Shown here piece after piece: positions 43,619-52,492 of a stretch of DNA of 64,000 bases. The notes beneath the pieces were generated by a model. The model searched no databases and had not been told where the DNA came from. It was given only the letters and a program-made list of their open reading frames with translations. A program made the position numbers and the translations under genes. The stretch lies in NCBI GenBank assembly GCA_964609385.1, contig CAZSSM010000010.1:60182-124181 (forward strand), read 5' to 3'. Numbering within the stretch: the first letter of the stretch is position 1; the number at the start of each line of letters is the position of its first letter. The stretch comes from CAZSSM01 sp964609385. GTDB taxonomy: Bacteria > Planctomycetota > Planctomycetia > Isosphaerales > Isosphaeraceae.

Positions 43619-44572
43619 ATGATCCTCTGCGTAACCCTCAATCCCTGCCTGGATAAGACCCTGGATGTGCCAAGTTGGTCGCCTGGCGATTCGGTCCGTG
43701 GGCGAGATGTCTCAGGGGTCGTCGGCGGCAAAGGGAACAACGTCGCCCGCGCTCTAACTCGTCTGGGCCGGCACGCGCAGCCCCTGACCTTCCTCGGCGG
43801 CGAGGTCGGTATCCTCTGTCGACGACTCCTAGTCGAGCAAGACCGGTTCGACCCGATCATCGTCTTGACCCCCGCGCCGACCCGAATCATCCTGACCGTC
43901 CGCGATCGCGACGGCCGCGTGCCGTCCACCGCCTTCTTCGATCCCAACCCCGAGATCAGGCCCGAAGAGGCCGCCCAGCTCCTCAACGAAGCTGAGCGTG
44001 CCCTCCAATCAGGCGACGTCGAGGCGCTGACCCTCTCCGGCTCCTCGCCGGGGCCGAGCTGCCACGATCTCTATGCCGACCTGATCGCTTTGGCCAACCG
44101 ATTCCGCGTCCCAAGCCTGCTCGACAGCTATGGACCCGCCCTGGCCTCAGTGCTCGATGATAGCCGCGCGGCCCGGCCGACGGTCCTCCAACTCAACCGC
44201 GACGAGGCCGCCGGGCACCTCGGCCAGACCGCCCCCGACGACGAGGCGATCGGCGCCCTCCTCCGAAGCTGGTTCGACTCCGGAATCCGCCTGGCCCTCG
44301 TCACCGACGGATCCCGACCCGCCCTGGCAATCGCCGACGGGCAGGCCTATCGGTTCGAGCCGCCCGCGATCCAAGCGGTCAATCCGGTCGGCTCGGGCGA
44401 CAGCACGCTTGCCGGACTGACCGATGCCTGGCTCGACCGCCGCGACCCGCCCGAAATCCTCCGATGCGGCTTCGCATGCGGGATCGCCAACGCTCTGGTC
44501 TGGGAACCCGCCGCCATCGACCCGGTCCAGGTCGAACGCCTCGAGGGTACGATTTCTATTAGCACCCTATAA
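43619..44572 (+). CDS. PfkB-family hexose kinase (1-phosphofructokinase/tagatose-6-P kinase type)
   Basis: A 317-residue sugar kinase of the LacC/FruK branch of PfkB. It begins with MILCVTLNPCLDKTLDVPSW, where TLNPxxD is characteristic, then GGKGNNVARALTRLG at about 40-54. The catalytic signature AVNPVGSGDSTLAGLTDA, with the base Asp, lies near 250-270. These enzymes phosphorylate a ketose phosphate at position 1 or 6. The substrate cannot be fixed by eye. ATG 43619 is chosen, since the family N terminus starts there; the frame is open from 43583. It is divergent from the spermidine-synthase fusion gene. Confidence 0.88.
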   Translation: MILCVTLNPCLDKTLDVPSWSPGDSVRGRDVSGVVGGKGNNVARALTRLGRHAQPLTFLGGEVGILCRRLLVEQDRFDPIIVLTPAPTRIILTVRDRDGRVPSTAFFDPNPEIRPEEAAQLLNEAERALQSGDVEALTLSGSSPGPSCHDLYADLIALANRFRVPSLLDSYGPALASVLDDSRAARPTVLQLNRDEAAGHLGQTAPDDEAIGALLRSWFDSGIRLALVTDGSRPALAIADGQAYRFEPPAIQAVNPVGSGDSTLAGLTDAWLDRRDPPEILRCGFACGIANALVWEPAAIDPVQVERLEGTISISTL

Positions 44573-44651
44573 GAAACGACCGTCTACCAAAGAATCTCCC
44601 GGAATGTCCAGGAGGTCAAATTCGAACAAGTGGACGGCGAATTGCATAAGA

Positions 44652-47225
44652 TCAGGACCTGAGCCGATCCGCATCCTCCTCTCCATCGATGACCAATAGG
44701 TCAAACTTAACGTGTTGCTGATCCATAACCTCAACTAAACTATATAGGTTCAACAGATCACTCAGAGACTTCGACTCCATGCCCGCGTCTGCATCGGACG
44801 ACCTTGACCGGAACGAAGTGGATGCGCCACTCGCGCCCTTCGCCTCAGACTCTCCTTCCGACAAGACCGATGCCACCACGTCGATCGAACCGTCCACCGG
44901 ATCATCCCAACCGTTCGTCGGGGCGGGGATCAAAATCAACGTCCCACCGTTCAGACCCGTCGCAAGCGTCCCGTGATATGTTGCCACGTCCGAGCGAAGG
45001 TTCAGACCCACACGATCCCCCGCCTCCAACGAGGCCGACACCTCCAGCTCAAGCCAACCCAAAACGCCACCATCACCCGGACTCAGCTCCAGAGGAATCG
45101 CACGAGAGCCCACCACGAACAACAAGCCCGAAGACGCGTCCGCATGCCAGAGAAGCCCGTATTCTTCACCCAACGAACCCGCGCTCAAGCCCGCAATGCT
45201 CACCTGCGTCGGGTCGTACTCGATCACCTCCTGGATCGTCTCGACACCGACCGTCACTACGTCCGTGTTGGTTAACGACAACGGAACACGAACGGTCTCG
45301 CCCGAGATGGCAGTGACCCGACCGACCTCCAGCAAGGGGTCCAGCCCCGAGGTAATCGGTGGCGTCACCGAGGGACGCGACGGAAGCGACGGAACCAACT
45401 GGCCCAACGATGCCGAGATTAGTAGCGAAGCGTCTTCAATATCCAGTACCCCGTTGCCGTTGACGTCCGCGACCAACACCGGATCCGCATTTGGGTATTC
45501 GGTCAGCGGATTCCCGAAGCTCGCCGTCACCAACTCCGAGGCATCTTGGATCGAGTAGCTCTGATCGGCCACGAACACATCGCCGAGGTACGTTGCAAGA
45601 TGGATCGCATCCCGGCCCCGAGACGCCCGGGGCGTACCACTGACCTCCACGATCAGGTCATCGAACGACAAGGCCTGTTTCTCAGTCAGCGGTGCGGTCG
45701 AGGGAACCGACGCCTCCAAGCGAATCAACTCTAGGCTCCCAGCCGGAAGGCCACCAGGAGTCGTCACTTCCACGGAGACTTGACCCGAATCGACCACGCT
45801 GAAGAGGACCGTCGAACCGCTGGGCGCGTCGGCACCGAGGCTCGCACCCGTCACATCCAACAGGGTCGCGTCGAAGTTGAGCACGAACGAGACACGATCG
45901 ACCCCCGCCGCTCCTTCGATGGTGATCGGCAGGCCCGACGTCCCCACTGGCAGATCGATCTCTTGACCGGCACCACGGGTGAAGTCGGGCAAGCTCAGCG
46001 TGGCCCCCAGGAACGACGCGACCGTGAAGCGCGTCGTGAAGTCACTGCCGGCCACCCCATCAGCATCCCCGTCGAGCAGGTCGCCGTCGATGTTTTGGAA
46101 CGCATCGGAAGCGCTGCGGAGGGTCAGAGTGTAGGTCCCCGCCTCGAGGATGGCCCCGGTCGTCACGAACTGGATCGTGTCGGAATCCTGGGTCGTCACC
46201 AGGCTACCGACTAGGACCGAGCCGTCGGGACCGAGGAAGGTCAGGTCGGCCGTATCGGTACCATAGATGTTGATGGGCTCCTTAGCGAAGTCCTCACTGA
46301 ACTGGACGATGAATCCGCTGGTTGTGGGGATGACCTCTTCGACACGGAAGGTGGTGGGTTGGAACTCGACGGCGCCGATGTCGACGGTGCCGTCGACGAT
46401 CCGTTCAAACTCCTCGCCGCGTTGATCGAATTCGAGGGCGGCTCCATCCCGATCGAGAGCCAGATCGTTGATTGCGGCATCGATGACGGGGCTACCGCTG
46501 AGCGGTTCGTGGGTGAATGTGGGTCCGCCATTATCCTGAAGCGGCCCCAGCAGGGGATCGTCGATGCCGACGAGGTTCTTGGTGCTGTCGAGGGTTTGTC
46601 CCTCGTCGAGGTCGGGTGAGGATCCGAAGAGGTTGGCCTCACTTTCCGCCTCGGGGGCATTGCCGCCTAAGTTGTCGGCGTTGCCGCTTCCGTCGGTATT
46701 GTTGGAGACGATCGAGTTGTGAATTGTCGTAAACGCTTGATCGTCCGTGTTGGTCCAGATGCCGCCACCGGTGGCGCCGTCTTCATTGCCCTGAGCCACG
46801 TTCTCGACCACAGTGACGTTGGTGAGGACTAAGCTTCTGTAATCATTGTAGATCCCGCCGCCGTTTTCGAAAGAAGTGTTGCCGCTGATCGTCGAGTTGG
46901 CCAGGGTGACCGAACGGTTCAAGAAGCCTACGGAGTAGAGTCCGCCACCTCCTTCGGCGGCCGTGTTGTTGCTGACCGTCGAACTGATCAGAGTGACGTT
47001 CCCAGCCGCATAGATTCCACCCGCTCTCCCACTGGACACGTTGCCTTCGATTGTCAGATTGACGAGTTCAAACAAGTCGTCGGAATCGTCACCCGCACTG
47101 CTCTCAACAAAAACGCCTCCACCGTTGTATAAGGCGGAGTTGCCGCTGATCTCCACGTCGGAAACTTGGGTTGTTCTTCCGACCAGATAGAGGCCTCCAC
47201 CGAAGTCGGCCGTGTTTCCGCTGAG
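44652..47225 (-). CDS. Giant surface protein, 3' part after the frameshift (choice-of-anchor Q, cohesin- and dockerin-like)
   Basis: This frame continues the giant surface-protein gene beyond an apparent one-base deletion. It opens with LSGNTADFGGGLYLVGRTTQ in the same beta-helix pattern as the upstream part. A choice-of-anchor Q segment with DPLLGPLQDNGGPTFTHEPL and VDIGAVEF ends the last super-repeat (46.4-46.7 kb). Then come a calcium-type and a cohesin-like domain, a dockerin repeat DVNGNGVLDIEDASLL (45.4-45.5 kb), a second cohesin-like domain and a serine-rich tail. Cohesin/dockerin pairs bind each other in surface complexes. Whether this part is expressed depends on the frameshift. An internal ATG at 47156 is the first one in frame. 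Confidence 0.75.
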   Translation of the reverse strand, partial: LSGNTADFGGGLYLVGRTTQVSDVEISGNSALYNGGGVFVESSAGDDSDDLFELVNLTIEGNVSSGRAGGIYAAGNVTLISSTVSNNTAAEGGGGLYSVGFLNRSVTLANSTISGNTSFENGGGIYNDYRSLVLTNVTVVENVAQGNEDGATGGGIWTNTDDQAFTTIHNSIVSNNTDGSGNADNLGGNAPEAESEANLFGSSPDLDEGQTLDSTKNLVGIDDPLLGPLQDNGGPTFTHEPLSGSPVIDAAINDLALDRDGAALEFDQRGEEFERIVDGTVDIGAVEFQPTTFRVEEVIPTTSGFIVQFSEDFAKEPINIYGTDTADLTFLGPDGSVLVGSLVTTQDSDTIQFVTTGAILEAGTYTLTLRSASDAFQNIDGDLLDGDADGVAGSDFTTRFTVASFLGATLSLPDFTRGAGQEIDLPVGTSGLPITIEGAAGVDRVSFVLNFDATLLDVTGASLGADAPSGSTVLFSVVDSGQVSVEVTTPGGLPAGSLELIRLEASVPSTAPLTEKQALSFDDLIVEVSGTPRASRGRDAIHLATYLGDVFVADQSYSIQDASELVTASFGNPLTEYPNADPVLVADVNGNGVLDIEDASLLISASLGQLVPSLPSRPSVTPPITSGLDPLLEVGRVTAISGETVRVPLSLTNTDVVTVGVETIQEVIEYDPTQVSIAGLSAGSLGEEYGLLWHADASSGLLFVVGSRAIPLELSPGDGGVLGWLELEVSASLEAGDRVGLNLRSDVATYHGTLATGLNGGTLILIPAPTNGWDDPVDGSIDVVASVLSEGESEAKGASGASTSFRSRSSDADAGMESKSLSDLLNLYSLVEVMDQQHVKFDLLVIDGEEDADRLRS

Positions 47226-50200
47226 ACGCTCCCGGTCATGGTCAGGAAGCCAATGCTGCGGATTCCACCCCCGTTTATGGAAGACGAGTTCGATCGGACC
47301 TCGACGTCGACCAATACCACTTGGGATTCACCATCTCTGGTGAAAATCCCACCACCGGATCTCATGCTGGTATTTTCTACGATTTGAGTATTTTCGACTT
47401 TCAAATAATCTCCATAATTGAATAGAGCACCCCCTTGTCCCTCGCTCGTGTTTCCGCTGATGATCGAGTTGACGATTGTGAGCGTGGCGTCGGCTGAGAT
47501 GGCACCCCCTGGACCCCCGGAACGGTTTCCTGTGATGGTCACGTTATCGAGGAGGACCTGAGCGCCTTGGGCGATGATATTCAACGAGCCGCCTGTAAAG
47601 CGAGCGTAGCCATTGGTCAGTGTGAGGTCTTTGAGTGTCACGGACGTCTCGTAAAATCCCCCGCCGTCGATATGAAAATGGCGGGTGATGCCTTGTCCAT
47701 CCAGGGTGATCCGATCATCTCCTAGGATTGTAAAGACACGATTATCAAAATCAAAGAACTCATTATTATTAATGGAAATTTCTTGGTCAAGCAAAATACT
47801 TCCTTCGAGTCCGTCCTCGAAGATGATATCCTCATCTCCTTCCAGAGCGACCGCGTAGTTGATCGCTTCACGAAGACTGGTCTCGTTGTCGCCGGAATCG
47901 ACGACATCGTCGAGCGTCGTGACGACGAGGCTGGGTTCCTCGAGGAATTCGAAAGCACCAATGTCGACGGTGTCACCACCGATCCGTTGAAAACCTGGGC
48001 CACGTTGATCGAACAGGAGCGGGACAAAGAACCCGATCCGGGCGAGGTCGTCGATGCCGGCGTCGAAGGCGGGGCTGGTTTCGAGGATCGCGTGGGTGAA
48101 GGTGGGTCCGCCGTTGTCGGCCAGATCTCCGAGGCCCGGATCATTGATCCCCAGGAGATTGTTGTCGGCATCGGTGAGAGTGACTGGACCGGTGCCGATC
48201 AGGTTGCCTTGGCTGTCGTCCTTGGGAACTACCCCGGCGAGGTTGTCGTTCGCGCCGCCGGTCCCCATGTTTTCCGAGACGATCGAGTTGGCGAGGGTGA
48301 CCGTGACGGAGCTGGTGAAGATTCCTCCTCCCACGTATCCGGAGTCACTGAGATCAGCTCGGTTGCGAACGATCGTGGAATTAACAATGCCAAGCTGACC
48401 GGAGAACGATGCGATCCCACCGCCTTCGGCGTTGGCTGTATTGCCACTGATTGTCGAGTTGATGATATCGACCGACCCCGAATTGGCCAGGCCACCTCCC
48501 AATTTCGCCGATACATTATTATTAATTGTTGTATCACGAATGACGAAACCAGAGCTAAGACTGGTGATACCGCCGCCGAAGGAACTTTGGTTCCCACGTA
48601 TCGTGGAACTGGTAATGACGGCTGTTGAGGTTGAACCACCTCCGTAGTAGATCCCGCCACCGCCTCCCGACGCGGTGTTGTCCTCGATCGTCGAGTTGGA
48701 CACCGTGAAGGTGATGTTGTCGCCTGCGAAGATCCCCCCAGCGCGTCCGTTTACCGCTACATTTCCGCTGACGGTCGTCTCGTTGAGGTCGACAGTCCCC
48801 TGAGAACTCGAGAGTCCACCCTCCCCGAACTGCGACGTGTTGTCTTGGATCGTTGCGGACTCGAACGCGACCGATCCCCCCAACGTCCTGAGGCCGCCCC
48901 CAACCAAGCCCGCCGAGTTCTGCTGGACCACGGTGTTGGTCAGGGTCATCGTCGTGTTCGAGGAGTTGATGCCGCCTCCTAAGCCGACCCCGAAAGCGCC
49001 AATGGACATGCCGGCAGTGTTCCCGGTGACGAAGGAGTCGGTCAGTTCGACGACCCCCCCGGAGGACCAGAGCCCACCGCCGTTAAAGGACGCGATGTTC
49101 GATTCGATCGTGGAGTCGTTCAGGATCAAGGTGCCACCCACGTTGGCGATGGCCCCGCCATTCAGACCCGAGGTGCTGTTGGTGAGGCTCGATTGCTCGA
49201 TCGTCAAGGTGCCGCGATTCTCCATAGCACCACCGTTGTCGGCGGCGACCGAGCCCCCAGTGAGGGTCAGGTTGCGGATCGTCGCGACTGCACCCGAGTC
49301 GACCGATAAGACCCTCGACAGTTGGTTGGCGTCGACGGTCAGGGTCGTCGCGTCGATTCCGTCGATGATCGTCTCGTCCGAATCGGTCAGCTCCAACTGG
49401 TCGCCGTTGAGCGCGATCGTGCCATTGGCCAGGTCGGAATGGAAGGTGATTGTGTTGGATCCCGCGGTTGCGTTGGCCAGCAGAACCGCCTCGCGGAGGC
49501 TGGTCTGGAAATCGAACGTGTCGACGAGGAAGCGGGCCGGCTCGGCTTGAACTTCGAAGGCGCCCGCGTCGACAGTCGCGCCGCCCCGTCTGAGGAAGCC
49601 TCCACTGCGCTGGTCGGTGACCAACTCGTTGCCCGAGGGATCCAGGGCTCGGGCATTGACACCGGCATTCAAGGCCGGACTGGCCAGCGTGATGGCGTGG
49701 GTGAAGGTCGGCCCCTCATTGTCCTGAAGCGGTCCCAGTAGGGGATCGTCCTCATCGACGAGGTTGGTCGAGGAATCAAGGGTGACGCCGTCAGTCGAAT
49801 TGGCCGATCCGATCAGGTTGCCTTCGCTCTCGGACTGGGGGGCGAGCCCTGCGAGGTTGTCGGCCGTTCCGCCCGCACCTTGGGTGTTGGTCGAGACGAT
49901 CGAGTTGAACAGGGTCAGGGAACCATCTCGAGTGATCGAGACTCCGCCGCCAGAGCCCGATCCGTCTCCATCGCTGTCCGCCACGTTGAAGGCGATCGTC
50001 GAATGCGTGAGGGTGACCAGCGATCCGAGATCGACGCCAATCCCGCCTCCGTCCTGCTTGGAGACGTTGCCGCTGACGGTTGAGTTGATCAGGTTCATGC
50101 TGGAGCTTGTGCGCTGACTATGAATGCCCCCTCCCGAAATCTCGGCGGTGTTGGAGGTGATCGTCGAATTGAGGACGTTCAACGAGTTCAGGTTGTAGAT

Positions 50201-51650
50201 GCCGCCGCCGCGCCTCGTCGTTGTGGTGTTGCCGCTGATCGTCGAACCGACTATCTCAGCCACTCCAAGATTGATGAGGCCACCCCCCGCAAGGGTCGAC
50301 TCGTTCCCACGGATCTGGGAATAGAGGAGCGAGAGTGTGCCTTGATTGGAGATGCCGCCTCCGAACTCCGCCGTCGTGTTTCCCGTGATGACTGACCTGG
50401 CGATCGTTAAGTCACCGAGGTTGTCGATCCCGGCTCCAAAGGAATCGCTGTTCGTCGTTCCGCCAGTCCCCCCTGTGATGGTGAGGTCGGAGATCGTCAC
50501 CAGAGCGTTTTGAGCGACGGTAATCCCTTGGGACTGGCCATTGGCATCCAAAGTCAAATTGTCCTGACCAGATCCCGCGATCGTGATCCGATCCGAGTCA
50601 GTCAGCTCGATCGGAGAACCGCTGAGGGTGATCGTGCTGTCGTCGGGCAGGTCGAAGGTGACCGCATTCTCGCCGGGCAAGAGTTCGGCGAAAACGATCG
50701 CTTCGCGGAGGCTGGTCTGGAGGTCGGTTCCACTCACGACGTCGTCGACGGTATCAACGACCAGGCTCGGCCCCTCGAGAGGGGACTCAAAGGCACCGAT
50801 GTCGACGATCCCGTTGAGGATCCGGTCAAAACCGGTGCCACGCTGGTCGTTCGTTAAGGGGTTCCCATCCGAATCGACGGCCAAGTTATTACGTCCGCCA
50901 TTGATGGCGGGGCTTCCCACCAGCAAGGCATGGGTCGAGGTGGTCCCACCGTTGTCGGCCAGTGGTTCGAGGACGCCGTCGTCGACGCCAAGGACATTGT
51001 TGTTGGCGTCGCTGAGGGTGACCCCGCCGCTGCCGACCAAGTTGCCCTGACTGGAGGCCAACGGCGCGTTGTTGGCCACGTTGTCTGCGGTCCCTTGGGC
51101 CCCCTCGGTATTCCCGGTCACAATCGAGTTGAAGAGGAACCAGGACGCCAACGGCCGTGCCCAAACTCCGCCCCCTGCGCCAGTTCCGTTCCCATCGGAA
51201 TCGGCCTGATTGAAGGCAACGGTGGTGTTGGTCATCCGAGCGGTTGTGGCGTCATTGAAATAGACTCCGCCGCCGCGATCTTGGGCCGAATTGCCGCTGA
51301 TGGTGGAGTTGGTCAAACTCATCGATCCCAGGGCCATGCTGAGGCCGCCACCATTGTCCAAGGCGGTGTTTCCCGCAATCGTCGAGTTCGAAACCTCTAC
51401 GGTATTGCCGTTGGCGACCTGAATTCCTCCACCATTCGACGTGGCCAGGTTGTTCGCGATCGTCGAGCTGTTGAGTTCCAACCGGCCGTTAAAAAGGACA
51501 CCGATCCCCCCGCCAGAAGATGCCGTGTTTCCTGTGACTCTGGCATCGTCGAGCGTCAGTGTCCCAGCGATGGAGATCCCCCCGCCCGATGAGCTCGAGG
51601 AGCCACCTTGAATGGTCAGACCACTGATGGTGGCGACCGAGTCGATCGCG
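46900..51650. repeat. Coding tandem repeats of the surface-protein gene
   Basis: A roughly 60-nt unit encoding GN(T/A)..GGG(I/G)..NSTISGN recurs dozens of times. It shows on the plus strand as variants of GTTGCCGCTGATGGTCGAGTT. Larger units of about 1.3-1.6 kb (the super-repeats) repeat four times. Such arrays are prone to slippage and recombination. Confidence 0.75.
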
Positions 51651-52051
51651 CTAGGACCAAACTCGCCGATCTGAAAGACACGGGAACTGCCGTCGGCGTC
51701 GATGGTCAGCAGGTCTTGACCGGGACCTTGGATGGTGGTGCGATCCTCGTCGTTGAGGGTGAGGGGCGTTCCACTGAGCGTGATCGTGCTGTTGTTGAGC
51801 GAACTCGCGAAGGTGATGGTGTCCTCACCGACGGTCTCGTCAGCCAGACGGACCGCCTCACGGAGCGAGAGATCTCCTGGATCCGTGTTACCGTTGTCGT
51901 CGTCGGAGATGACGTCGACGACGAAGGTGGTCATCAGGCAACGCGGTTCCAACGGCTCCAGCCCCCAAGAAGGGCGCGGTGATCGACGGACCGACGCTTC
52001 GAGATCGCGACCGAACCAACGACCCAGGGATCGGCGAATCGAACGGCTCAT
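47054..52051 (-). CDS. Giant exported beta-helix protein with LEPRxLL-like start, 5' part
   Basis: The first 1,665 residues of a surface protein. The N terminus has LEPLEPRCLMTTF near 31-43, a variant of the planctomycete LEPRxLL motif seen at the start of exported proteins. Three full super-repeats of about 400-530 residues follow and a fourth begins. Each starts with a SLREA block, passes through many GGGI-type beta-helix units (NSTISGNTA style) and ends with choice-of-anchor Q and VDIGAFE. The chain is Ser/Thr/Asn/Gly-rich and should form right-handed parallel beta-helices. ATG 52051 is chosen over the open frame to 52342 because the motif begins after it. The frame is lost near 47226. Confidence 0.82.
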   Translation of the reverse strand: MSRSIRRSLGRWFGRDLEASVRRSPRPSWGLEPLEPRCLMTTFVVDVISDDDNGNTDPGDLSLREAVRLADETVGEDTITFASSLNNSTITLSGTPLTLNDEDRTTIQGPGQDLLTIDADGSSRVFQIGEFGPSAIDSVATISGLTIQGGSSSSSGGGISIAGTLTLDDARVTGNTASSGGGIGVLFNGRLELNSSTIANNLATSNGGGIQVANGNTVEVSNSTIAGNTALDNGGGLSMALGSMSLTNSTISGNSAQDRGGGVYFNDATTARMTNTTVAFNQADSDGNGTGAGGGVWARPLASWFLFNSIVTGNTEGAQGTADNVANNAPLASSQGNLVGSGGVTLSDANNNVLGVDDGVLEPLADNGGTTSTHALLVGSPAINGGRNNLAVDSDGNPLTNDQRGTGFDRILNGIVDIGAFESPLEGPSLVVDTVDDVVSGTDLQTSLREAIVFAELLPGENAVTFDLPDDSTITLSGSPIELTDSDRITIAGSGQDNLTLDANGQSQGITVAQNALVTISDLTITGGTGGTTNSDSFGAGIDNLGDLTIARSVITGNTTAEFGGGISNQGTLSLLYSQIRGNESTLAGGGLINLGVAEIVGSTISGNTTTTRRGGGIYNLNSLNVLNSTITSNTAEISGGGIHSQRTSSSMNLINSTVSGNVSKQDGGGIGVDLGSLVTLTHSTIAFNVADSDGDGSGSGGGVSITRDGSLTLFNSIVSTNTQGAGGTADNLAGLAPQSESEGNLIGSANSTDGVTLDSSTNLVDEDDPLLGPLQDNEGPTFTHAITLASPALNAGVNARALDPSGNELVTDQRSGGFLRRGGATVDAGAFEVQAEPARFLVDTFDFQTSLREAVLLANATAGSNTITFHSDLANGTIALNGDQLELTDSDETIIDGIDATTLTVDANQLSRVLSVDSGAVATIRNLTLTGGSVAADNGGAMENRGTLTIEQSSLTNSTSGLNGGAIANVGGTLILNDSTIESNIASFNGGGLWSSGGVVELTDSFVTGNTAGMSIGAFGVGLGGGINSSNTTMTLTNTVVQQNSAGLVGGGLRTLGGSVAFESATIQDNTSQFGEGGLSSSQGTVDLNETTVSGNVAVNGRAGGIFAGDNITFTVSNSTIEDNTASGGGGGIYYGGGSTSTAVITSSTIRGNQSSFGGGITSLSSGFVIRDTTINNNVSAKLGGGLANSGSVDIINSTISGNTANAEGGGIASFSGQLGIVNSTIVRNRADLSDSGYVGGGIFTSSVTVTLANSIVSENMGTGGANDNLAGVVPKDDSQGNLIGTGPVTLTDADNNLLGINDPGLGDLADNGGPTFTHAILETSPAFDAGIDDLARIGFFVPLLFDQRGPGFQRIGGDTVDIGAFEFLEEPSLVVTTLDDVVDSGDNETSLREAINYAVALEGDEDIIFEDGLEGSILLDQEISINNNEFFDFDNRVFTILGDDRITLDGQGITRHFHIDGGGFYETSVTLKDLTLTNGYARFTGGSLNIIAQGAQVLLDNVTITGNRSGGPGGAISADATLTIVNSIISGNTSEGQGGALFNYGDYLKVENTQIVENTSMRSGGGIFTRDGESQVVLVDVEVRSNSSSINGGGIRSIGFLTMTGSVSAETRPTSVEASIWSEEQPKFPTWRSAATPPYTTVEAFLLRAVRVTIPTTCLNSSI
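47226..47227 (-). other. Frameshift site in the giant surface-protein gene
   Basis: On the minus strand the codons ACC-GGG-AGC (T-G-S) run in one frame up to 47228. From 47225 the expected LSGNTADFGGG reads in another frame, with only GT between them. One missing base would restore a continuous gene. The site is not in a homopolymer, though GGG lies 4 nt upstream. Confidence 0.7.
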
Positions 52052-52492
52052 GTGTTCTTGACTCCAGGCACGAGGCGGTCCAGGAAGCACAGACTGCCCT
52101 GAAGTGATGAAGCGGGATGGACCCTCGGATTCCCTCACGGAGGAAGGAACCGCAATTCGTGCCTTAGTGCGAGATTCGTCGCCGGAGAGGCTCACCAAAA
52201 ATGTCGACTTTTCGATTTCTTCGGGAGGGGGAAACGGGCTCGTCGCTCGAAGCCTTCGACTCCGTCGCCTTGAGATCGAGCCGGAGAGTCGAAGGGCCGA
52301 TGCCGATCGACGATCACAAGGAAGTCGCCTGACCGCTCTCATGAATCAGACTTCGAGATCGACAATCGCACCAAACCGCACCCGGAATGGTCCCGCCCCG
52401 ATCGTTGGATTTCTGTTAAGATCCGCTTATTCCACACCGGGACATCCTCATGACCCGTCCCGTGGCCTGCGATTTTTATAAAGAGCACTTCG
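52052..52492. other. Divergent intergenic region between the surface protein and the DUF1592 gene
   Basis: This 441-nt interval has no convincing gene. A weak promoter for the rightward gene may be TTGGAT (52405-52410) with TATTCC 17 nt later (52428-52433). A TTTTTATAAA tract lies just before the DUF1592 ATG. Confidence 0.35.

Noticed and set aside
46900..51650. CRISPR array in the repeat region
   Set aside because: The repeats are coding, vary in sequence and are not separated by unique spacers of constant length.
52405..52433. Promoter of the DUF1592 gene
   Set aside because: TTGGAT and TATTCC match the consensus only partly; mentioned in the intergenic note but not called separately.
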